Both the position numbers and the translations under genes were made by a program. 64,000 nt of DNA from an uncultured delta proteobacterium (lineage in GTDB: Bacteria > Myxococcota_A > Polyangia > Polyangiales > Polyangiaceae). Positions 8,149 to 16,250 of this stretch are shown here, piece after piece; position 1 is the first letter of the stretch, and each line of letters starts with the position of its first letter. The notes under the pieces are model-generated. The model was not told where the DNA came from. It ran no database searches and saw only the letters and a list, made by a program, of their open reading frames with translations. The DNA is taken from assembly GCA_903892415.1 (NCBI GenBank), contig CAITIQ010000369.1, positions 84,160 through 148,159 of the forward strand. The letters run 5' to 3'.

Positions 8149-8919
8149 GTGCTGAGTGAGCGGCTGCTGAAGAGGTTCGTAAGCGCAATCGAGATAGCCT
8201 CGCCGGTGGAGTCGCGCGTTCCTACGGAGGTTGCTGCTGGCTCCCTACCAGAGGACTACGAGCGCTTCTTGCGCGCGGTCACCGGCTTTCGTGCGGTGCG
8301 TGACCTACGACTCAATTCCCCTGCTGATTGGGTGGTCGAGAAGGCCCATTGGGACAAGCTGGCAGCCGAATATCAGGCCGGAGGCGCCAATTTTTCTCAC
8401 GCGTTGTGGTCGCCACACTGGCTCCCGCTGGCTGATGACAACTCGCACCTGCAATTCGCTTATGCGCCCGAGGAGTGCTTTGGTGGTCCAGCCGGCCAAG
8501 TGGTGGCTTTCGACTTCAAGGGCGGGGAAGATTGGCAGGTGTTTCCGTCGCTCGATGATTGGCTCGAGGCGATGCTCGCGGTGCTTGATCTTGTGCCGCC
8601 GCGTGACCTGGCCGCTGGATGCGTGTTTTGGGCCACCGAGCGCAAAGCCGCTGTGGTGATTCCGTTGCCCAAGGAGGAGCAGGCTCGGCGTGCGCCGGAA
8701 CGCTTTCACGCTGGGGACTCTGCCTGGGTGGAGCTTCGACACGCGGATGGGAGTGCATGGGCCATTCGAGCGAGGCGCAGCACTTATCAGCTGCGCATCG
8801 GAGACGTAGAGGACCCTCTGTACCGTGAACGCAGCTGCGTGAATCCGGCGCAGGAGGTCACGCGGCTCATCGCCGAGCAAGAGGCTGAAGGCTTTCGACG
8901 GGTTGGCGCTGCGGGCTAG
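8149..8919 (+). CDS. SMI1/KNR4 (SUKH) family protein
   Basis: This 256-residue protein begins at GTG. Residues ~20-165 have the SUKH pattern: LPEDYERFLRAVTGFR near the start, WLPLADDN in the middle, QVVAFDFKGG and FPSLDDWLEAMLAVL towards the end. SUKH proteins are best known as immunity proteins against polymorphic toxins, or as cell-wall-related regulators. The C-terminal ~80 residues (AWVELRHADGSAWAIRARRSTYQLRIGD) look like a WGR-type beta domain followed by a helix (AQEVTRLIAEQEAEGF). WGR domains occur in DNA- or ADP-ribosylation-linked proteins. No toxin gene is adjacent. The shape of the fusion is clear, its role is not. Confidence 0.65.
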   Translation: MLSERLLKRFVSAIEIASPVESRVPTEVAAGSLPEDYERFLRAVTGFRAVRDLRLNSPADWVVEKAHWDKLAAEYQAGGANFSHALWSPHWLPLADDNSHLQFAYAPEECFGGPAGQVVAFDFKGGEDWQVFPSLDDWLEAMLAVLDLVPPRDLAAGCVFWATERKAAVVIPLPKEEQARRAPERFHAGDSAWVELRHADGSAWAIRARRSTYQLRIGDVEDPLYRERSCVNPAQEVTRLIAEQEAEGFRRVGAAG

Positions 8920-8972
8920 CTGCACGAGGGAGTGCCCGGCGCGCCGGCGCGCCCTCCTACCCACAAAAGCCA

Positions 8973-9002
8973 AACGAGCGAAGCCCGAAGGCCTCGCTCG
9001 TT
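8973..9002. terminator. Bidirectional hairpin terminator
   Basis: A perfect 9-bp stem (8973-8981 with 8994-9002, AACGAGCGA/TCGCTCGTT) encloses an inner GCC-CGAA-GGC hairpin. It sits between two convergent genes, the SUKH gene (plus) and glutamate dehydrogenase (minus). On the minus side the following bases are moderately T-rich (TTGGCTTTTG), so it may serve mainly the dehydrogenase. Confidence 0.7.
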
Positions 9003-9035
9003 CGATAGCTCAGCGCTAGCTAAGCCGACTTCAGT

Positions 9036-10355
9036 TCAGGGGAAGATCTCGCGCTCGGCGTAGACCTGGGCGATGCGGTGGAGGGCCACGGCGTACGCAG
9101 CGATGCGGAGCGAGCTCTTCTTGCTGCGCGCCATTTCGGTGGTCTCCTTCCAGGCGCGACGCATGGCCTTCTCGAGCCGCTCATCCACCTCGTCGAGCGA
9201 CCAGCTCTCGCTGCGCTTGTTCTGGATCCACTCGAAGTAGGAGACCGTCACGCCGCCGGCGTTCGCCAGAACGTCGGGCAGGATGGTGATGCCCTTCTCG
9301 AGCAGGATCTTCTCGCCCTCGGGCGAGCACGGGCCGTTGGCGCCTTCTCCAACGATGCGGCAATTCAGGCTGCGCGCCTCGTCCACGCCGATCTGATTCT
9401 CGAGCGCACAGGGAGCGAAGATGTCCGTCTTGATCTTGAAGAACTCCTCGCGCGAGATGGCTTTGCCGCCTGAGTAACCAGCGATCGCGCCCGTCTTCTT
9501 CACGTGCTCCTGAAGCTTGTGCGGGTTGAAGCCCTCGGGGTTGTAGAGGTAACCCGAGTGATCGCCCACTGCGATGGTGGACACGCCGAGCTTGGAGAGG
9601 ATGACGGAGGTGTGCGAGCCGACGTTGCCGAAGCCTTGCACGGTCATCGTCGAGCCTTCGAGGTTGAAGTCGTTCTCGTTGGCCCAGTAGGTGATGCAGT
9701 GCACGAGACCTTGGCCGGTAGCCTTCTCGCGGCCGATGGTGCCGCCCGAAGCGACGGGCTTGCCGGTGACCACGCCCTTGACGGCTTGGCGACCCTTCTG
9801 GCCGGTCATGTTCATGTACGTATCCATGGCCCACGCCATGGTCTGACCGTTGGTGCCGACGTCCGGTGCCGGGATGTCCGTCTCCGGCCCGATGTTGTCA
9901 CCGAGGCCGTGGAAGAAGCGGCGCGTGATGCGCTGGAGCTCACCGCGCGAAACGCTGCGCGGGTCGAACTTAACGCCGCCTTTGCCACCGCCGTACGGCA
10001 GGTTCATCAGCGCGCACTTCCACGTCATCATCGCCGCGAGCGCCTTCACGTCGTCGAGCGAGACGTCTTGGTGATAACGAATGCCGCCCTTGTACGGGCC
10101 GAGCACGTTGTTGTGTTGAATGCGGTAACCCTTGAACAGCCGGACGTCTCCGTTGTCCATCTTGACCGGGAAGTGGACGATGAACTCGTTCTTCGGTTGG
10201 CTGAGGATGACGCGGATGTACTCAGGCAGGTTGATGAGTTTTGCAGCTTCGTCGAGGTAGCCCTGGACCACGCCGAAGAAGTCATACTTCGCCGGGGCAG
10301 GAGCTTTCATCGAGTGGGTTGCAGTCGGTGCAGTAGCGGGAGTCGGCTCGCTCAT
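9036..10355 (-). CDS. gdhA: Glutamate dehydrogenase (Glu/Leu/Phe/Val family)
   Basis: The enzyme interconverts glutamate and 2-oxoglutarate plus ammonia with NAD(P). From the ATG at 10355 it has 439 residues, including a ~25-residue Pro/Thr/Ala N-terminal extension before the conserved FFGVVQGYLDEAAKLI. The catalytic-domain motifs are clear: GPYKGGIRYH, the Gly-rich loop GGGKGGVKFDP with its Lys, and PAPDVGTN with the catalytic Asp. The Rossmann domain has the nucleotide-binding FGNVGS. An upstream ATG at 10388 would add 11 residues and cannot be excluded. It is monocistronic, ending at the hairpin near 8973-9002. It links amino-acid catabolism, the main carbon source of many myxobacteria, to the TCA cycle. 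Confidence 0.96.
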   Translation of the reverse strand: MSEPTPATAPTATHSMKAPAPAKYDFFGVVQGYLDEAAKLINLPEYIRVILSQPKNEFIVHFPVKMDNGDVRLFKGYRIQHNNVLGPYKGGIRYHQDVSLDDVKALAAMMTWKCALMNLPYGGGKGGVKFDPRSVSRGELQRITRRFFHGLGDNIGPETDIPAPDVGTNGQTMAWAMDTYMNMTGQKGRQAVKGVVTGKPVASGGTIGREKATGQGLVHCITYWANENDFNLEGSTMTVQGFGNVGSHTSVILSKLGVSTIAVGDHSGYLYNPEGFNPHKLQEHVKKTGAIAGYSGGKAISREEFFKIKTDIFAPCALENQIGVDEARSLNCRIVGEGANGPCSPEGEKILLEKGITILPDVLANAGGVTVSYFEWIQNKRSESWSLDEVDERLEKAMRRAWKETTEMARSKKSSLRIAAYAVALHRIAQVYAEREIFP

Positions 10356-10501
10356 GGGTGGCGGTTCTAGTGCCGATCCCGAAGGCATTCAACCGAAGGT
10401 TGTACAACGAGAGTTCGCATTTCTCTAACGCACCGAGCCGAGGAGCGATTCGCGCGGCGCGTCATTGTTGCGTTGGTGCGACGCGGCTGTGACGCACTCA
10501 A

Positions 10502-11335
10502 TCAGCCCCGCACGAACATCACGTACAGGTAGCTCAGCGTTGCCGTCACCAGCAGTGCATCCACACGATCAAGGATCCCGCCGTGGCCCGGAACAAGGCC
10601 GCCAGAGTCTTTTACTCCCACCGAGCGTTTGAGCAGCGACTCCCCCAAGTCTCCCAGCTGGCCGAGCGCGCCACCGACGACGCCCAGCGCAACGGCATGC
10701 AGGACCGGGAGCGACTGGAGGTAGAGCAAGGAGCCGGCAACGGCCCCAGCCACTGCACCAAGCAGCCCCCCGATGGCCCCCTCGACCGTTTTCTTGGGAC
10801 TCACGGCCTCGTACAGCTTGTGCTTGCCCAAGAAGCGCCCAGCGAAGTAACCGCCAGTATCGCTCATCCAAGCCAGCATCAGCGAGAGCAAGACAAAGCC
10901 GGGCCCGTCGGCTCCAGCGTCTTTCTTCAGCAGCGCCAAGCAAGCCATGCCGCCACCGAGGTAGAGCGGTCCAAAGGCCATCGCCATCACCCGCAAAGCA
11001 GCGCTGTTGATCGAACCCAAGCGCCACAGCGTGAGCAGCATCGCCAAAATGGGCAGCAGCAGCATGACCGCCAGCAGAAAGGTCGGCTGCCGCCCGATGA
11101 ACCAAAGCCCTACCAAGAGCCCTACCGAGAGCGCCGTGCCAGCCACCTGGGAGACGCGATCTTCAGGGTGCGTCATCCCGAACAGCTCAAAGGCGCCAAT
11201 GGCCGCGGCGACCGCGATGAACGCCAACCAAGCCAACGCTGGACCCTTGTAAAGGAGGGCCAAAATGGCTGGGATCGCCACCACGGCCGAGAGAAGCCGC
11301 ATCTGAAGGTTCGAGGCAGGCTTTTTCTCTTCCAT
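10502..11335 (-). CDS. cdsA: Phosphatidate cytidylyltransferase
   Basis: CdsA makes CDP-diacylglycerol from phosphatidate and CTP in the inner membrane. The 277-residue product has about eight hydrophobic segments and the C-terminal signature region (SDTGGYFAGRFLGKHKL, then SPKKTVEGAIGG), with the Asp and Lys typical of the family. The open frame extends upstream to 11482, but that would overlap uppS by over 100 bp. The ATG at 11335, with AAGGAG upstream, puts the gene 31 bp after uppS. The uppS-cdsA order is the common bacterial arrangement. Downstream dxr and rseP, often next in this cluster, are absent here. Confidence 0.95.
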   Translation of the reverse strand: MEEKKPASNLQMRLLSAVVAIPAILALLYKGPALAWLAFIAVAAAIGAFELFGMTHPEDRVSQVAGTALSVGLLVGLWFIGRQPTFLLAVMLLLPILAMLLTLWRLGSINSAALRVMAMAFGPLYLGGGMACLALLKKDAGADGPGFVLLSLMLAWMSDTGGYFAGRFLGKHKLYEAVSPKKTVEGAIGGLLGAVAGAVAGSLLYLQSLPVLHAVALGVVGGALGQLGDLGESLLKRSVGVKDSGGLVPGHGGILDRVDALLVTATLSYLYVMFVRG

Positions 11336-11366
11336 TGCGCGGGAGGACTCCTTGGTCGGTTCCGGA

Positions 11367-12164
11367 CTAGGTGCCACGGCGTCTTTCTGCGCTCGGGGTA
11401 CCGAAGACTTTGGTGCGGGTTTGATAACTGCGAATCGCGTCGAACAGGTCTGGCTCGTGGAAGTCGGGCCACAGCTTCTCACAGAAGAAGAGCTCCGCGT
11501 GGGCAGCCCCGTACAATAGGAAGTTGGACAGCCGCTGCTCGCCCCCGGTGCGCAGGATGAGATCTGGCTCTCCCACGCTCAGACTTGGAATGCGAGCGCC
11601 GATCAGGGCTCCGTCGATCGCATCTGGGTTGATGGCCCCACGCAGCGCCTCATTCGCGAGGGCGCGCGCTACTTCGGCGATCTCCTCGCGAGCGCCGTAG
11701 GAAAGGGCGAGAGCGAGCGTCATTTTTTCGTTTTCATGCGACTCGCGGGCGAGCGGATCGAGGGCTTGCCGCACGTGCTCGGGCAGGCGCCCCAAATCCC
11801 CAATCGCCACCAGCCGAATACCGTTCTCGAGAATCTCCTCACGCTCGCTGCGCAGGAACTCTTCGAGCAGCCCCATCAAGGCCTCTACTTCGCCTTTGGG
11901 GCGCGCCCAGTTCTGCTCACTGAAGGCGTACAGCGTTAGCGCCGAGATCCCGAGCCGCCGCGCGATACGAACGACGCGCCGCACCGCTGCAGAGCCAGCT
12001 TTGTGCCCGGCCTCGCGTGGCTCTCCTCGTTGGGTAGCCCAACGGCCGTTGCCATCCATGATGATCCCAATGTGCTGCGGCAGATTGCGAGCTTCGATGA
12101 AGGACATCGACGAGGCTTCGCTCCCCACCGCTGGGGAAGATGAAGTGTCGACTTGGGATGCCAT
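11367..12164 (-). CDS. uppS: Isoprenyl (undecaprenyl-type) diphosphate synthase
   Basis: This cis-prenyltransferase elongates farnesyl diphosphate with isopentenyl diphosphate to the lipid carrier for peptidoglycan and polysaccharide synthesis. Motifs are the catalytic Asp in IIMDGNGRWA, TLYAFSEQNW, and the C-terminal RTGGEQRLSNFLLY with the substrate-binding Arg. I choose the ATG at 12164, which has GGAAGGGAAGTGG upstream, giving 265 residues. The first ~25 residues are a Ser/Ala-rich extension. The frame also holds ATGs at 12233 and 12107. It is followed by cdsA and is divergent from the Kal-Kce fusion gene. Confidence 0.94.
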   Translation of the reverse strand: MASQVDTSSSPAVGSEASSMSFIEARNLPQHIGIIMDGNGRWATQRGEPREAGHKAGSAAVRRVVRIARRLGISALTLYAFSEQNWARPKGEVEALMGLLEEFLRSEREEILENGIRLVAIGDLGRLPEHVRQALDPLARESHENEKMTLALALSYGAREEIAEVARALANEALRGAINPDAIDGALIGARIPSLSVGEPDLILRTGGEQRLSNFLLYGAAHAELFFCEKLWPDFHEPDLFDAIRSYQTRTKVFGTPSAERRRGT

Positions 12165-12210
12165 CGAGTCCACTTCCCTTCCTCGCGCCGCCGTGTCAAC
12201 TCCTTGCATC

Positions 12211-13533
12211 ATGGTGGCTGGGATTGGGCTCACGGTAACCTTGCGGCTTCGGATGGGATCTCACGATGCTCACTACGCTGGTGAGCTCGTGGATGGCGCG
12301 AGAATGCTTGCGCTGTTCGGAGATGTCGCTACGGAACTTTTGATTCGGCTCGATGGCGACGAAGGCCTCTTTCGTGCCTATGAGCTGGTCGAGTTTCTGG
12401 CGCCTGTCTACGCCGGGGACTACATCGAGGCGACGGGCGTCATCACCCGCGTCGGCAACACGAGCCGAACCATCGCCTTCGAAGCGCGAAAGGTCGTCCG
12501 CAATTGCCGGAATCCCGAGCTCGCTGTCTCGGCCGCCGACGCGCTGTCCGAGCCCACGGTCGTGTGCCGCGCCGTTGGTACGTGCGTGGTGCCGAAGGAG
12601 CTGCAACGCAAGGTGGACTTGGTGCTACCGGCGCTCTCGGCGCAGGCCCCTTCACACGCCGAGCTACCTGAGCCGCGTCCTCTGATCACCCCGCCGCCCC
12701 GCGTGGTGGTCACGCCGCCGCCGTCGGATTTGATCCTCACCGCTGCCATCGTCGGTGCCGAGGTGACGCGCAAAGACACGCCGCACCTGCCGATCACCGC
12801 CCAAGAAATCGCAGATGAAGCGGCTCGCTGCCGCGACGCTGGCGCATCGGTCATTCACCTGCACGTGCGCACCGCGGACGGCTCGCCGTCCCAAAGCAGC
12901 GAGCTCTTCCAAGCGGCGATCGATGCGATTCGCGCGAAGACCGACGTGATCATCCAAACCTCCACCGGCGGCGCTGTCGGCATGTCGATCGAGGAGCGCA
13001 GCGGGCCACTCGCGTGCAAGCCGGAGATGGCCACCCTCAACTGCGGCACGCTCAATTTCGGAGATGACGTATTCGTCAATACGCGCCCGCAGATCCGGGA
13101 ACTCGCGCTCAAGATTCGTGAGTCGGGCAGCGTGGCCGAGCTCGAATGTTATGAGATCGGCCATCTCGATGAAGCGCTGCTGCTGGTGAAAGAGGGCGTG
13201 CTGCAAGGCCCACTTCACTTCCAATTCGTGCTCGGTATTCGTGGTGGCGCCGGTGCTCGTGAAGACGTGCTGCGCTTTCTGGTGTCGCAAGTTCCAAGCG
13301 GCGCGACCTGGGGCGTTGCCGCCGTTGGCCGTTTCCAACGGCCCATGACTGAGTTGGCCATCAAGCTGGGTGGCCACGCGCGGCTCGGGCTCGAGGACAA
13401 CATCTACTTGGAGAAGGGCGTCCTCGCTGAAGGCAGTGCGCCATTGGTCGCGCGCGCGGCTGCCTTTGCGCGCGAGGTCGGCCGCGACGTGGTAGGGCCT
13501 GACCGAGCGCGCTCGTTGCTCGGTCTACGCTGA
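12211..13533 (+). CDS. Fused 3-aminobutyryl-CoA ammonia-lyase / 3-keto-5-aminohexanoate cleavage enzyme
   Basis: The 440-residue product joins two enzymes. Residues 1-140 form a hot-dog domain with the Kal hallmark RLRMGSHDAHYAGELVDGAR. After a Pro-rich linker (about 145-165), residues ~168-440 form a DUF849/BKACE TIM barrel, with the zinc-binding VIHLHVR and a downstream AELECYEIGHL Glu region. In lysine fermentation, Kce converts 3-keto-5-aminohexanoate plus acetyl-CoA to acetoacetate and 3-aminobutyryl-CoA, which Kal deaminates to crotonyl-CoA, so the fusion joins consecutive steps. BKACE specificity varies widely, but the attached Kal domain supports this assignment. The start is uncertain (ATG 12211 or GTG 12214, no clear ribosome-binding site). 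No other lysine-degradation gene is nearby. Confidence 0.82.
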   Translation: MVAGIGLTVTLRLRMGSHDAHYAGELVDGARMLALFGDVATELLIRLDGDEGLFRAYELVEFLAPVYAGDYIEATGVITRVGNTSRTIAFEARKVVRNCRNPELAVSAADALSEPTVVCRAVGTCVVPKELQRKVDLVLPALSAQAPSHAELPEPRPLITPPPRVVVTPPPSDLILTAAIVGAEVTRKDTPHLPITAQEIADEAARCRDAGASVIHLHVRTADGSPSQSSELFQAAIDAIRAKTDVIIQTSTGGAVGMSIEERSGPLACKPEMATLNCGTLNFGDDVFVNTRPQIRELALKIRESGSVAELECYEIGHLDEALLLVKEGVLQGPLHFQFVLGIRGGAGAREDVLRFLVSQVPSGATWGVAAVGRFQRPMTELAIKLGGHARLGLEDNIYLEKGVLAEGSAPLVARAAAFAREVGRDVVGPDRARSLLGLR

Positions 13534-13544
13534 AGCGAGCTGAC

Positions 13545-15557
13545 GTGTCGTCCTCTGGGTCGCCGGTGGAAGCGTCGTCCCGCGGGCGGTTGGCGTATCT
13601 CCTCTCGCGCGCTCCCGCGGTGCTGTTTGCGGGTGTCGCGGTGGCTGCGCTGGCCGGGCGCCTTCCAGAGCCAACGCCCGAGGACGTGAAGTCGGCGCTG
13701 AGCAAAAAGCTAGGCGTCGATGCGGTGATCCAAGATTTCGTATGGTTGCCTTCGCAAGGTCGCACGGCGGATTTGTTCGCTGGACGCGAGGTCGTCTTTC
13801 TCGCACGTACCTCAGCAGAATCCACGGTCGACGCCTATCGCGCCAAGGTGCGGCTCACGACGTGGGGGCATCCGCTTGGTGCGCACGAGCTGACTCCCAT
13901 CTTGCCAACCGCGCTCGCCGAAGAGACGGGCCTCGTTGCGCAAGACCAGCATTTTGCTTTCCGCGTCGAGCGGGAAGGGGTGCTGCAGACGATCGTGCTC
14001 GGTTCGGCGGCGGAGCATGAAGCCGTTTCGATCTTACCGCTCGCCGCTCCAGTAGCAGGCGCGCGCATGGAGGTCGCAGAGGGCAAGCTGGTAGCGCTCT
14101 ACGCGAACGAAGGCCTAACGTTCACGATCGGTTCGGAGGGGCCATTCCGCAGGCTTGCGGCCAATGCGAGCAGCGATCCTACTGCAGCGATCGTATCGGC
14201 TCGGACGCCGAGCGCGGAGGCCACGAGCTTCGACGGTCTCGTCGCCGACGTGGAGCTCGTTGCAGGGCACCCGGCGGTGGGCTCGCGAGGGAAGGGCGAT
14301 GCTGGCCTCACCCTTTTCGATGGTCGGCAGTTGCGCTTTTTGCTGGTTCAAGGTTGGCAGACCAGCACGTCGACGGGCTTTCGGCCCACCGGGCGTCCAC
14401 CCGCGAGCGCGCCGATGCCGGTGGCGGCGTACGTGTTGCGTGGTCTCGTCGGTGGCGGTCGCAGCGGCACCAACGCACTTACACCGATCGCTCCAAACGT
14501 GCCGGTCCTTGCGAGTTCCGAGGGCAAGCTGTTCGTGGCCGCGGGGGAGGCCGCCCTGGACGGTCAATCGCTCGACGCGGTCATGCCGTTCATCAGTGGG
14601 CAAGGCGCGAGCGAGGGCGTCGTTTCATATTGCGCAACAAAAGACGGGCATCTTGCGATCGCCTGGGGCGGCTCCTCAACTGACGCTGAAGGCCAGCTGC
14701 CCGCCTCGTGCAGCTCCGCGATCACTCTGCCTGGTCGCGTTGAACGACTTCCCGACCCCGCCGCCGTCGCAGCCAGCGGTAACGCCGAACCTGTGCTCTA
14801 CCTGTTCCCCGTCAGCCACGAGCCGTCGATCAAGCTCGAGCAGGGCAGCTGGAAAGCCCAGCTGGAGGGCGCCTCCGCGCCCACCTTTCTCCCCGCGTTG
14901 CACCAAGCCGAGGCGGAGGCCTTCGGTACGCGCGTCCAGCTCCTCTCGGTCGACCTGAAGCGCTACGAGCTGCGGTTGGTCGTGGGCAGCAGCGAGAAGT
15001 CGCACCGTTTGGGGGGCAAATTCGAGCTTGGCGTTCCAGCCTCGATGCAGGCTCGAGCGTTGTTCCAACTCCCGCTCGGAGTAGGCAAACGCAAACGGCC
15101 ACGGGGGTTGCGCAGCTTCGGCAACCTTGGGCACGCGTTTTCATCGGTGGAGGGGGTGCTCGAGGTGGGGGCAGGGTTCGGTCGCGTGCAAGCGGGTCGA
15201 GATCAGCCCATCTGTGAAGTGAAGGGCGCTTGCGCCTACGACTCGACCGAGCTCCCTCTCAGCGTCGACGACGGCGCGTCGACTGACGCCTCTCGCCAAC
15301 GTGGGCCGCTTCAGTCGCGCGCCGACCTTTGTTCCCTTGCCGATGGTCACCTCATGGTCGCGCTTTCGGAGTTCGATAGTCACGAGGCGAACGCCACCGT
15401 GCTCGCTCAACTCGGTTGTGCACGGGCCGTCATGGTCGACCGCGGCTCGGAGCCCCCCGTCCGTTTCGTACCCCTGGCAGGGCCTGTCCCGAGTTCGGAG
15501 GACACCTTGTTGGTTGCTTTCGAGCGGGCCCTTTTGGGCAACGTTTCAGCCCCCTAG
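13545..15557 (+). CDS. Large envelope protein, unknown function
   Basis: This 670-residue protein starts at GTG 11 bp after the Kal-Kce stop. An N-terminal hydrophobic stretch (LLSRAPAVLFAGVAVAALAG, about residues 19-38) is a signal anchor or signal peptide, placing the rest outside the membrane. The body is beta-rich. The C-terminal part (DLCSLADGHLMVALSEFDSH, then LAQLGCARAVMVDRGSEP) weakly recalls the phosphodiester glycosidase (NAGPA) fold, where a 'LGC..A..LDGG' segment carries the active site. Here the GG of that motif is RG. I treat this as a hint only. Four Cys in the last 120 residues suggest disulfides. Confidence 0.7.
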   Translation: MSSSGSPVEASSRGRLAYLLSRAPAVLFAGVAVAALAGRLPEPTPEDVKSALSKKLGVDAVIQDFVWLPSQGRTADLFAGREVVFLARTSAESTVDAYRAKVRLTTWGHPLGAHELTPILPTALAEETGLVAQDQHFAFRVEREGVLQTIVLGSAAEHEAVSILPLAAPVAGARMEVAEGKLVALYANEGLTFTIGSEGPFRRLAANASSDPTAAIVSARTPSAEATSFDGLVADVELVAGHPAVGSRGKGDAGLTLFDGRQLRFLLVQGWQTSTSTGFRPTGRPPASAPMPVAAYVLRGLVGGGRSGTNALTPIAPNVPVLASSEGKLFVAAGEAALDGQSLDAVMPFISGQGASEGVVSYCATKDGHLAIAWGGSSTDAEGQLPASCSSAITLPGRVERLPDPAAVAASGNAEPVLYLFPVSHEPSIKLEQGSWKAQLEGASAPTFLPALHQAEAEAFGTRVQLLSVDLKRYELRLVVGSSEKSHRLGGKFELGVPASMQARALFQLPLGVGKRKRPRGLRSFGNLGHAFSSVEGVLEVGAGFGRVQAGRDQPICEVKGACAYDSTELPLSVDDGASTDASRQRGPLQSRADLCSLADGHLMVALSEFDSHEANATVLAQLGCARAVMVDRGSEPPVRFVPLAGPVPSSEDTLLVAFERALLGNVSAP

Positions 15558-16250
15558 TTCGACTGCTCTCCTTGGGCCAAGCCGCCTGGTCGCGTCTCGA
15601 CGCTGACCAGGCGTTGTCGTTTGTTCACCATGCAAGCCTGCGCATGCATGCACGTTGGCATGCACATAAACTGTGCAGTGTGCGTTCGTACAGACGTCGA
15701 CTTAGCAGGTTTGATCCGACCATGTATGCTTAGGTAAGATATCTATATCTTGAGACGCGTGTCAATTGCCGTAGTTATTTCAATATATTGGCACTTCGAT
15801 ATGTAGTCATAAACGACCGCATTGGGGCGAGCGGCCCTACTCGCTGCGAATTCGCATTCACGGAGGCAATCGACCTAACTCGTGGGCGGCCGCCTTGGGC
15901 AGAGCACTGAACGAGCGAGTCTCAGCGATGGATGAACAGGCCTGAGCACGAATCGTCCAGCTGGGCTTGTTGAGTGTCAGCCGATGCTCGCCGCTTCTCC
16001 GAGCACAGCTCCGCCGATCCACGTCTCGCTTGATTGTGCAGATTGGAGTCGAGTTGATCGCGATGGCTCGGCTTCGCTGCCGCTAACGCACTCCGCTGCG
16101 TGTCCTGGCGGAGGCGCTTTCTGCCGCTAGAGTTCAACTTCGTTTCGCGGATTCTTGGCCGCGTAGTGGGGGGCGCGCATACGATGATTCTCGCGACGCC
16201 TCTCTCACGACCAATGCGGTCACCGGTGTCACGCAAATCGAGGAAGAAAC
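15558..16250. other. AT-rich intergenic region upstream of pilM
   Basis: No gene is supported in these ~690 bp. The segment 15640-15830 is markedly richer in A/T than its surroundings. It contains a direct repeat GCATGCAC (15646-15653 and 15658-15665), an inverted repeat AAGATA-TCTA-TATCTT (15736-15751) and a possible promoter. The half nearer pilM (15900-16240) is GC-rich without recognisable signals. It is probably a long regulatory leader for the pilus cluster or the remains of a lost gene. Confidence 0.5.
15711..15751 (+). promoter_or_regulatory. Candidate promoter with overlapping inverted repeat
   Basis: TTGATC (15711-15716) and TAAGAT (15735-15740) resemble sigma-70 -35 and -10 boxes with an 18-bp spacer. 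The inverted repeat at 15736-15751 overlaps the -10 box, as an operator would. It is about 500 bp upstream of pilM. This was read by eye only, and AT-rich DNA produces such matches by chance. Confidence 0.25.

Noticed and set aside
9504..10370. A 288-codon plus-strand frame antisense to glutamate dehydrogenase
   Set aside because: The minus strand encodes a full-length dehydrogenase with all family motifs, so the plus-strand frame is a shadow.
11896..12210. A possible 105-residue N-terminal extension of the Kal-Kce protein
   Set aside because: It runs antisense through uppS, has arginine- and serine-rich nonsense-like composition, and is upstream of the conserved Kal start.
15788..15804. A sigma-54-like promoter (TTGGCAC...)
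   Set aside because: The -24 element is good but the -12 element reads TG instead of GC at the required spacing, so it does not fit the consensus.
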